Of a stretch of DNA of 64,000 bases, positions 57,786 to 64,000 are shown piece after piece. A program made the position numbers and the translations under genes. Source of the stretch: Nonomuraea dietziae (GTDB taxonomy: Bacteria; Actinomycetota; Actinomycetes; Streptosporangiales; Streptosporangiaceae). Within the stretch, counting starts at the first letter, position 1; each line of letters starts with the position of its first letter. The notes beneath the pieces are model-generated. The model searched no databases. It saw only the letters and a program-made list of their open reading frames with translations, and was not told the origin of the DNA. The stretch covers positions 930,001 through 994,000 of the forward strand of contig NZ_JACIBV010000001.1 of NCBI RefSeq assembly GCF_014195505.1, in the 5' to 3' direction.

Positions 57786-59084
57786 TCAGGAGATCTTGGG
57801 GGTGGCCCGGGCGCCCAGGTGGACGTATGGTGAGCCGTCGGCCAGCTCGTAGAAGACCGCCGACAGCCATTGCGGGTCTCCCGGCATGCGGCCGACGAAG
57901 GTGACCTCGTCCACGGCGGTCAGGTCGAAGGTGACCGGCTCGTCAAGGACCTTCAGAGCGCCGGTCGACTCCATGCTCAGCGAGAGGCCGCCGTCGCGCT
58001 CGGCGACCGTGATTCGCGCGCCGACCCGCTCGTACACGCCGGCGAAGCGGCTCTCGTCCACCTCCACGGGCTGCTCGGGCGGTCCCAGCACAGGCGGCAC
58101 GGCCACGCCGTCGAGGTCGCGGAACAGCTCGGTGGACAGGGCATGCATGAAGGCGGCGCTGTGGCCGCCGTTGACCACGGCGCACGCGATCGTGCCGGTG
58201 TCGGGCAGCATCCACAGCATCGCGGACTGGCCGATGGTGTTGCCGCCGTGGGAGACGACGCGGTGACCGTCCCACTCGTCGAGAATCCAGCCGAGGCCCC
58301 AGTGCCTGCCGAGGGTGTGCGGGTTGGGGAGCTCGACCTGCGGCTCCCACATGGCCCTCGGGTCCTTGAGCAGGCCGCCCTCGAGGTGGGCGCGGGCGAA
58401 GGCGACCACGTCGGCGGGGCGGGCGTTGATCAGGCCGGCCGGGCCGCAGGAGCGCATCAGGCCCCAGGTGGGTGCCGGCTCGCCGTCGACGTGGCCGACG
58501 GCCGCGCCGAAGCGCAGCACGTCCTCTGGCAGGGTCCAGGTATGGGTGAGGCCGAGCGGTTCGATGATCTGCTCGCGCAGCGCCTGGTCCCACACCTGGC
58601 CCGTCAGCCGTTCGACCAGACGTCCCGCGATGATGAAGCCGGAGTTGCAGTAGGACTGCGTGACGCCCAGCGGGTGGTTCTGCGCCAGATCGGCGCAGGC
58701 CTCGACGTAACGCTCGACGCAGTCGTCGCCACGCCCGGTGTCGAGGAACAGGTCGCCGTCGATGCCCGAGGTGTGGGTCAGCAGGTGCCGGACGGTGACC
58801 GTCCTGGTGACCTCCGGGTCGGCGACCCTGAACTCGGGCAGGAGCTCGGCGACGGGCGTGTCGAGGGTGAGCAGGCCCTGCTCGGCCAGCAGCAGGATCT
58901 GGGTGGCGGTCCAGACCTTGGTGACCGAGCCGATCTGGAACAGAGAGTCGGGGCTCGCCTTCGCGCCGGTGCGCGTGTTGAGCACGCCGGCGGCGCCCTC
59001 GTGCAGCTCGCCCTTGTGGAGGTATGCCAGTGCGGCGCCAGGGACGTCGTATTCGCTGATCAGCTCTCCGAGCCGATCACCCAT
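57786..59084 (-). CDS. Cytoplasmic class-C beta-lactamase/D-aminopeptidase-like serine hydrolase (copy 2)
   Basis: A 432-residue paralogue of the protein at 56453-57775. Motifs: Ser53-x-x-Lys56 (GSVTKVW), Tyr145-x-Asn147 (SYCNSGF) and SHGGNTIGQ as the third motif. C-terminal beta-barrel from about residue 340. No signal peptide. It overlaps the end of the S9 peptidase gene by 25 bp. ATG 59084 is used; GTG 59096, with AAGGA upstream, would add four residues. Coupled expression with the S9 peptidase suggests sequential hydrolysis of imported peptides. Confidence 0.88.
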   Translation of the reverse strand: MGDRLGELISEYDVPGAALAYLHKGELHEGAAGVLNTRTGAKASPDSLFQIGSVTKVWTATQILLLAEQGLLTLDTPVAELLPEFRVADPEVTRTVTVRHLLTHTSGIDGDLFLDTGRGDDCVERYVEACADLAQNHPLGVTQSYCNSGFIIAGRLVERLTGQVWDQALREQIIEPLGLTHTWTLPEDVLRFGAAVGHVDGEPAPTWGLMRSCGPAGLINARPADVVAFARAHLEGGLLKDPRAMWEPQVELPNPHTLGRHWGLGWILDEWDGHRVVSHGGNTIGQSAMLWMLPDTGTIACAVVNGGHSAAFMHALSTELFRDLDGVAVPPVLGPPEQPVEVDESRFAGVYERVGARITVAERDGGLSLSMESTGALKVLDEPVTFDLTAVDEVTFVGRMPGDPQWLSAVFYELADGSPYVHLGARATPKIS

Positions 59085-60895
59085 TGCTCCAGCCACGCGA
59101 CGATCCTTTCGTTGTAGTCGAGACGGTGGGACGGACGGCCTTGGATGATGAACAGGTGGCTCGCGCCCGGGTACCTGACCAGGCGGGCGGGCACGCCGCG
59201 CTCGCGGAGTGCGGAGAACCACTGCTCGGCCTGCCCGACGGGGCAGCGGTCGTCGCGCTCGCCGTGCAGGAGGAGGGTGGGGGCGGTCACGGCGGCGACG
59301 TGGGTGAGCGGCGACTGCGCGGCGAGGTCGCCGCAGCATTCGAACATCTTCAGGAAGTAGCCCGCGTCCGAGGTGCCCGACATGCTGGTCAGGTCGCTGA
59401 CGCAGCCGCCGGGAACGGCCGCCTTGAACCTGCCGTCGGTGGCCGACAGCCAGCAGGCCATGTAGCCGCCGTAGCTGTAGCCGGTGACGGCGAGACGGTC
59501 GGGGTCGGCGACGCCCTCGGCCACGAGCGCGTCGATCGGGGAGAGGAAGTCCTCCGCGTCGGACAGGCCCCATGCGCCGACCGCGGCGGTGTAAAAGGCC
59601 TCGCCGTAGCCGTCGCTGCCGCGCGGGTTGAGGGTGAGCACGCTCCAGCCACGGGCGGCGAGCACCTGGTGGTAGAGGTGGACGCCGTCGAAGACCGGCC
59701 CCCACGCGTTGTGCGGGCCGCCGTGCACGTCGAGCAGGAGCGGGCCCGCTCCCGTCCGCTCGGGGTCGCGCAGCAGGAAGCCCTCGACGGGGGTCCCGTC
59801 GGGGGCGGTGAACAGGCGCCGCTCCAGCGGGAAGAGCTCGAGGTCCGGCAGCGTGTGGTCGGTCAGCCGCTCGCCGTCGAGGTAGATGTCGCCAGGGCTG
59901 GACGGGGTGGCGGCCACGTAGGCGAGGCGAGCGCCGGCGACGCTGACGCCGCTGACGCTGTGCTCGCCGCCGACCTTCGTCCGGCCCGGCGCGCCGTACA
60001 GGTGGGTGAGGCCGCCGTCGCGGGCGCAGAACAGCAGCTCCTCGCCGAGCAGGACGGGCGGGGCGCCGGGATAGCCGGAGTGGCCGAGCATGACGTTGCG
60101 GTCCAGGCCCGTCTCGACCTCGGCCAGACCGCCGGCCTCGAGGGTGAACAGCCTGGTGTGGCCGGTGGGGTCGCCCTTGAAGCCCGCGACCACGAGGCGC
60201 TCGCCGAGCCACCAGACACCCGCGCAGATGACGTCCTGCTCGGTCAGCCGCTTGGGTGCGGCCCCCTCCAGCCCGACGACGTAGACCGCGCCCGCGGGGG
60301 TGAGGTCCCTGTCCTCCTCCATACTGGTGACGAAGGCCAGCTGCTGCCCGTCGGGCGACCAGGACGGCGGGCCCGCGTGGAAGTCGCCGTCGGTGAGCTG
60401 GACGCGCTCCCCCGTGGCGACCTCGACGACGAACACGTGGGAGCGCACGCCGCGCAGCAGCCCTGGTCCGTCGGCCTTGTACTCCAGGGTGTCGGCGACG
60501 ACCGGCGCGTTCGCCTCGGGCTCGCCGTGGGGGGCGGTGAAGGCCAGGCGGCTGCCGTCCAGCGACCAGACCGCGGGGCCCGCCGCGGCGCCGGTGAGCG
60601 CTCGCGGCTCGCCGCCGTCCATGGGCAGCAGGTGCAGCTGCGGCCTGCCGTCCACGGGGCGCAGGAACGCGAGCGTGCGGCCGTCGGGCGACCAGCGGGG
60701 CGCCAGGTCGTGGGGGCCGCTGGTGAGACGGCGGGGCTCGGCGCCGGGCGCGGCCAGCCAGATCTCCGACCGGTTCTCGTCGGAGTCCTTGTCCGCGGTG
60801 GTCACCGTGTAGGCGACGGCCGCGCCGTCGGGACGCAGCTGTGGATCTCCCGGTACGGCGATGCGGTACAGGTCGGTCAGCGAGAGGCGGGACAT
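59060..60895 (-). CDS. S9-family prolyl oligopeptidase-like peptidase
   Basis: A 611-residue serine peptidase. An N-terminal beta-propeller (about 1-350; repeated L-x-x-R-W-S-P-D-G-R and P-x-W-S-P-D-G-Q blade motifs) gates an alpha/beta-hydrolase domain (about 365-611) with nucleophile Ser474 (GYSYGGYMA), Asp548 (HGERDDRCP) and His580 (PGASHLF). It matches the acylaminoacyl-peptidase/DPP-like S9C group, which trims short peptides in the cytosol. It is the first gene of the minus-strand peptide operon and starts from a probable leaderless promoter (TACCGT, six bases, ATG). Confidence 0.92.
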   Translation of the reverse strand: MSRLSLTDLYRIAVPGDPQLRPDGAAVAYTVTTADKDSDENRSEIWLAAPGAEPRRLTSGPHDLAPRWSPDGRTLAFLRPVDGRPQLHLLPMDGGEPRALTGAAAGPAVWSLDGSRLAFTAPHGEPEANAPVVADTLEYKADGPGLLRGVRSHVFVVEVATGERVQLTDGDFHAGPPSWSPDGQQLAFVTSMEEDRDLTPAGAVYVVGLEGAAPKRLTEQDVICAGVWWLGERLVVAGFKGDPTGHTRLFTLEAGGLAEVETGLDRNVMLGHSGYPGAPPVLLGEELLFCARDGGLTHLYGAPGRTKVGGEHSVSGVSVAGARLAYVAATPSSPGDIYLDGERLTDHTLPDLELFPLERRLFTAPDGTPVEGFLLRDPERTGAGPLLLDVHGGPHNAWGPVFDGVHLYHQVLAARGWSVLTLNPRGSDGYGEAFYTAAVGAWGLSDAEDFLSPIDALVAEGVADPDRLAVTGYSYGGYMACWLSATDGRFKAAVPGGCVSDLTSMSGTSDAGYFLKMFECCGDLAAQSPLTHVAAVTAPTLLLHGERDDRCPVGQAEQWFSALRERGVPARLVRYPGASHLFIIQGRPSHRLDYNERIVAWLEQWVIGSES

Positions 60896-60901
60896 GGTCG
60901 A

Positions 60902-60968
60902 ACGGTAGGCCAGTGATCATGGGTCATCTTCGGCCGTCCGCACAAAAGCCGGACCGCTTCGTTGTGCG
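60902..60968 (-). promoter_or_regulatory. Leaderless promoter and upstream inverted repeat of the peptide operon
   Basis: TACCGT (60907-60902, minus strand) ends six bases before ATG 60895. Further upstream CGCACAA (60939-60945) and TTGTGCG (60962-60968) are perfect 7-bp inverted arms with 16 bp between; the site is in the right place for an activator such as PucR, but this link is inference. Confidence 0.45.
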
Positions 60969-61136
60969 CGCCGACGAGGAGGAGCGAGGCCTCCGGAATG
61001 GTCACCAGGGCCCGGCTCCGGCCTCCGCCCGACAACGATCACGGTCTTCTGGTCGCGGCGCGGCCGGCACCGCCTCCATCCGGCCGTCCGCTGGTGGGCC
61101 GCCCCGCGGTCGGGATCACCTTCGCCAGGCGAAACA

Positions 61137-61160
61137 GCCGGACCCCCGAAGGGGTCCGGC
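61137..61160 (-). terminator. Terminator downstream of the EF-Tu gene
   Basis: GCCGGACCCC and GGGGTCCGGC are perfect 10-bp arms closing a 4-nt loop (TTCG when read on the minus strand), 24 bp after the stop at 61185, followed by TGTTTCG. Confidence 0.8.
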
Positions 61161-61184
61161 CGTCGCGGCCCGGATCGGGCCTGG

Positions 61185-62351
61185 CTAGTCCTGGACGGCC
61201 AGGACCGTGCCGGCGCCGACCGTCAAGCCGCCTTCGCGGATCGCGAAGCCCAGCCCGGGCTCCAGGGCCACCGCCTTGCCCAACTCCACCACCGCCTCGA
61301 CCGTGTCTCCCGGCTCGGCCGGCGCGTCGATGACGATCTGGCCTGGCACGTCGGTCGTGCGGAGGTAGAACTGTGGCCGGTAGCCGTCGGCGATCGGCTT
61401 GCGCCGCCCGCCCTCGGCCTCCGTGAGCAGGTAGATCCTGGCCGTGAGCCGCCGGTGGGCGGTCTGCGAGCCGGGCGTGGCCAGGACCATCCCGCGGCGT
61501 ACCTGCTCGCGCCGTACCCCGCGCAGGAGCACCGCGGCGTTGTCCCCGGCCTCGCCCCTCTCCATGGTTCGGCCGAACGTCTCCACCCCGGTCACCACCG
61601 CGGTGAACGTCTCGCCGAACCCGACCACCTCGACGGTGTCGCCCAGCTTGACGACGCCGCGCTCGATCGCTCCGGTGACGACCGTGCCGCGCCCTGTGAC
61701 GGTGAGCACGTTCTCCACCGGGAGCAGGAACGGGGCGTCGACGTAGCGGACCGGCATCGGAATGTGCTCGTCGACGGCCCGCAGCAGCGCCTCGATGGAG
61801 GCCGTCCACTCGGGGTCACCCTCGAGCGCGCGCAGCCCGGAGACCCGGACCATGGGCACGTCGTGGTAGCCGTGCTCGGCCAGCAGCTCGCCCAGCTCCA
61901 GCTCGACCAGGTCGGCCAGCTCGGGGTCGGCGCCGTCGGCCTTGTTCAGCGCGACGACCAGGTGCTCGACCCCGACCCGCTTGGCGAGCAGCACGTGCTC
62001 ACGGGTCTGCGGCATGATGCCGTCCTGCGCGGAGACGACCAGGATCGCCCCGTCGAGCTGCGCCGCCCCCGTGATCATGTTCTTCACGTAGTCGGCGTGA
62101 CCGGGCATGTCGACGTGCGCGTAGTGACGGGTGTCCGTCTCGTACTCGACGTGCGAGATGTTGATCGTGATGCCCCGCTGCGCCTCCTCGGGCGTGCGGT
62201 CGATCCTCTCGAACGGCGTGTACGTCGCCCCGCCCCGCGCGGCGAGCACCTTGGTGATCGCGGCGGTCAGCGTGGTCTTGCCGTGGTCGACGTGACCCAT
62301 CGTGCCGATGTTGAGGTGCGGCTTGTTGCGCACATAGGCCTGCTTGGCCAT
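61185..62351 (-). CDS. tuf: Divergent elongation factor Tu paralogue
   Basis: A 388-residue EF-Tu (normal 397). G1 GHVDHGKTT (residues 19-27), switch [14 protein letters not shown]4 NKAD and G5 S-G-L-R-A-L are intact, and domains 2 and 3 are complete ([35 protein letters not shown]). Differences from housekeeping EF-Tu include Met instead of Cys in D-C-P-G-H, S-G-L-R-A-L instead of S-A-L-K-A-L, and a shortened region before G5. It stands alone, without rpsL-rpsG-fusA. Such second EF-Tu genes in actinomycetes (tuf2/tuf3 type) are linked to stress or elfamycin tolerance. GAAGGA precedes the ATG, and a strong terminator follows. Confidence 0.9.
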   Translation of the reverse strand: MAKQAYVRNKPHLNIGTMGHVDHGKTTLTAAITKVLAARGGATYTPFERIDRTPEEAQRGITINISHVEYETDTRHYAHVDMPGHADYVKNMITGAAQLDGAILVVSAQDGIMPQTREHVLLAKRVGVEHLVVALNKADGADPELADLVELELGELLAEHGYHDVPMVRVSGLRALEGDPEWTASIEALLRAVDEHIPMPVRYVDAPFLLPVENVLTVTGRGTVVTGAIERGVVKLGDTVEVVGFGETFTAVVTGVETFGRTMERGEAGDNAAVLLRGVRREQVRRGMVLATPGSQTAHRRLTARIYLLTEAEGGRRKPIADGYRPQFYLRTTDVPGQIVIDAPAEPGDTVEAVVELGKAVALEPGLGFAIREGGLTVGAGTVLAVQD

Positions 62352-62445
62352 GGTTCCTTCCCTTGACGCCTGAGATGTGGTGTGACCCGTGTGCGGGTCG
62401 GTCAACCTCCCCCCGCCGGGTCACATCAGGACTTACGGGAAGAGG

Positions 62446-62532
62446 TCAGCGCTCCAGGCCGTCGAAGGCACGCTCGAACGCGCCCGCGGCTGCGGGCGTC
62501 GTCAGGTGAGCGTGGCGGAACATGAGCGTCAT
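62446..62532 (-). CDS. Possible 28-residue leader peptide upstream of the EF-Tu paralogue
   Basis: ATG 62532 opens 28 codons (MTLMFRHAHLTTPAAAGAFE, then RAFDGLER) with about 25 G/C third positions, unlike the surrounding DNA, ending 94 bp before the EF-Tu start and in the same direction. TATCCG lies a few bases upstream and could allow leaderless transcription. A role as an upstream open frame or attenuator would fit but is not shown; it could be chance. Confidence 0.25.
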   Translation of the reverse strand: MTLMFRHAHLTTPAAAGAFERAFDGLER

Positions 62533-63050
62533 AGTGCCGGATACGAGCACCGACGGGCAACGGATTATTCCGGAGGCTCTGTGTCGCCCACCTCCGGTGT
62601 GCACCTTCCGCCGTTTGATACCTTTTGGCCCCGACCGAAATGAGGGGCTTTGGCAGGTCTTCACTTCAGACATGCATGGACGACGTTCGAGGCGATCGGC
62701 CTGGTGGTCACACAGCGTTGCGACATTTGCGGCAAAACCCGGGTTCGCATACAGAGCAAACCCATCGCCCAAGAACCCAGTTGTCGCCTCGAGTCACTTA
62801 TGGACAGCCCAGAGACTGTCGACGACTCGAGCCTGCGCCGCGCGAGCTAGATTCAGCACGTTATTGCCGCCCCAAAGACAGACAACATCCTGACAGTCCT
62901 ACACAGTTCGGATTGGTCTACGCAGTCAGCTGGCTGAGACGGCACCTTTGCCGCTCGGCGGGCACCCACCCTCCGGTCGCGGCAGTACGCGTGGAGGGGT
63001 CGACCGACTCCTCCACGACGCGGCGCGCCAGGGCTGGGGCAGCCGAACGC
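62533..63050. other. 518-bp intergenic stretch, lower G+C, no clear gene
   Basis: Composition drops relative to the flanks. The only frame with any character is plus 62650-62850 (TTG start, 66 residues) containing VTQRCDICGKTRVRI, a possible Cys-x-x-Cys knuckle, but codon use is not that of the genome and no family is recognised. No tRNA, terminator or repeat was found. It separates the EF-Tu gene from the YihY gene. Confidence 0.4.
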
Positions 63051-64000
63051 TCAGGCCTCCGGACGGCCGGGATCACCGTCGCGCGATAGTGGTGGACCGC
63101 CGCGATGGGTCAGCCGGATGAGGCGGCGGCCGGCGGCGATGGCGGCGGAGCCGACCGCGCCGACCAGCGGTTCGCGCTCCTCTTGGGCAGTCGGGCCCTT
63201 GTCGGGCAGGGCGGGTTCCACGCAACCGGCCCGACAGCTCTCCAACTGGGCGGCGAAGGCCAAGCCGAGGAACAGGGCGATCGAGCTGAGGAACGCCCAC
63301 AGCAGCAGCGCCATGACCGCGGTCAGCGGGCCGTACGTGCTGCCGAAGGTGCCGCTCGTGCCGGTGTAGAGGGCCAGGCCCATCGTGAAGGTCATCCACA
63401 ACGCCAGCGTCACCAGCGCACCGAACGCCAGCCAGGTGTGGCCGGGCTGCCTGCGCCTGGGCGCGGCGCGGAAGAGCACCGAGGTCGAGGCGAGGGCCAG
63501 CAGGAAGCCGACAGGCCAGCGCGTCAGGTCGAAGGCGCCGCGCAGGCCAGGACCCCACTGGTACACGCTCGCCAGCGCGTCGCCGATGGCCGCGCCGCCG
63601 ACCATGACGACGAACCCGGCCACCATGAGGGCTCCGGCGGTCAGCGCCAGGATGATCGCCCTGCCGTACTTGCGGTGGAAGGGCCGGTCGCGCTCCATTC
63701 CGTAGATGCGGTTGGCGCCCCGCTCGACCTGGGCCATCGTGCTGGTCAGCGAGGCCAGCGCGGTGCCGAGGCCGAGCCAGAGCGCCACCGCGTCGCGGGT
63801 GCGCGCGCCCTGGTTGAGGATCTCGAGCACCGCGGCCCCGCCCTCGCCAGGGGCCAGGTTGCTCAGCGCCTGCTGCAGCACCTGGCCGAGGTGCTCCTGA
63901 TGGGCCACGGAGGCGAGGCCGACCAGCGCGATCGTGCCGGGGATGATCGACAGACACAGCTGGAAGGCCAGGGCACGCGAATGGCTCATGCCGTCGCCGT
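63051..64000 (-). CDS. YihY/virulence factor BrkB-family membrane protein (5' end outside window)
   Basis: At least 316 residues are visible; the frame stays open through ATG 63989 to the window edge, so the N-terminus is not seen. About six hydrophobic segments fit the YihY/BrkB (UPF0761) family, with ALAFQLCLSIIPGTIALVGL as the first conserved helix, a cytosolic stretch R-I-Y-G-M-E-R-D-R-P-F-H, and FGSTYGPLTAVMALLLWAFL-S near the end; the tail is polar and Pro/Gly-rich. Formerly annotated as ribonuclease BN; the real function of the family is uncertain. Confidence 0.87.
   Translation of the reverse strand, partial: GDGMSHSRALAFQLCLSIIPGTIALVGLASVAHQEHLGQVLQQALSNLAPGEGGAAVLEILNQGARTRDAVALWLGLGTALASLTSTMAQVERGANRIYGMERDRPFHRKYGRAIILALTAGALMVAGFVVMVGGAAIGDALASVYQWGPGLRGAFDLTRWPVGFLLALASTSVLFRAAPRRRQPGHTWLAFGALVTLALWMTFTMGLALYTGTSGTFGSTYGPLTAVMALLLWAFLSSIALFLGLAFAAQLESCRAGCVEPALPDKGPTAQEEREPLVGAVGSAAIAAGRRLIRLTHRGGPPLSRDGDPGRPEA

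Noticed and set aside
55612..59084. A secreted beta-lactamase resistance cluster
   Set aside because: None of the three hydrolases has a signal peptide and they are embedded in a peptide-catabolic operon.
57786..60920. A 1044-codon minus frame that would fuse an S9-like region to a serine hydrolase
   Set aside because: The first 600 or so codons are an out-of-frame reading of the S9 peptidase; the true S9 frame is separate and overlaps the hydrolase start by 25 bp.
62650..62850. Plus-strand 66-codon frame with a Cys-x-x-Cys motif
   Set aside because: TTG start, weak ribosome-binding site and codon use unlike the genome; kept only as a remark in the intergenic entry.
1..64000. CRISPR arrays, tRNA/rRNA genes, insertion sequences, prophage or integrase attachment sites
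   Set aside because: No regular spacer-repeat array, no cloverleaf or rRNA segment, and no transposase or integrase frame was seen on reading; only short local repeats exist.

Overview
The window is about 72% G+C by eye, with strongly G/C-biased third codon positions, many GTG starts, frequent 4-base ATGA/GTGA gene overlaps and several leaderless promoters (TANNNT box followed by 6-7 nt and the start codon). Together with the gene families this points to a filamentous actinomycete, most likely of the Streptosporangiales (Nonomuraea/Streptosporangium-like). That assignment is inference from composition and gene content. No rRNA, tRNA, CRISPR array or insertion sequence was recognised.

Layout. 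1-12.6 kb: small accessory genes, namely a TetR regulator, a cupin protein, a flavoprotein monooxygenase behind a truncated MarR gene, an NmrA-family oxidoreductase with a drug-type MFS exporter, an HxlR regulator, an F420/NADPH-type oxidoreductase, an MFS protein with an in-frame minisatellite plus a HAD phosphatase, a ROK protein, RidA and a nitrilase-family amidohydrolase. 12.7-13.7 kb: a YtrA-type GntR regulator and membrane protein. 13.75-22.7 kb: one long operon (MFS importer, glycerol-kinase-like FGGY kinase, GlpD-like dehydrogenase, alkyl-DHAP-synthase-like flavoprotein, GlpP-type antiterminator, EamA exporter, Zn alcohol dehydrogenase). It is preceded by a promoter and a leader with a perfect intrinsic terminator, and GlpP is the likely reader of that leader.

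23-30.3 kb: a frameshifted acetyltransferase, two methyltransferases, a stand-alone HflX N-domain protein, a decayed MFS gene and a secreted pair (polysaccharide-lyase-like and PQQ-type sugar dehydrogenase) sharing CBM35-like modules. 30.4-37.4 kb: an Lrp regulator divergent from a five-gene Dpp/Opp-type ABC transporter and a creatinase-like M24 protein. 37.4-44 kb: a myo-inositol catabolic operon on the minus strand (Gfo/Idh, iolE, iolC, aldolase, internally deleted iolB, iolD), with gene remnants at its promoter end.

44.2-60.9 kb: a kinase-like phosphotransferase, then a module apparently for D-amino-acid-containing peptides. On the plus strand lie an N-acylamino-acid racemase/dipeptide epimerase, a membrane-dipeptidase-family enzyme, a COG3375 GNAT and a universal stress protein. 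On the minus strand lie an S9 peptidase, three cytoplasmic penicillin-recognising serine hydrolases, a PucR regulator and a second Dpp transporter containing a permease-ATPase fusion. 61-64 kb: a divergent second EF-Tu and a YihY/BrkB membrane protein that runs off the right end.
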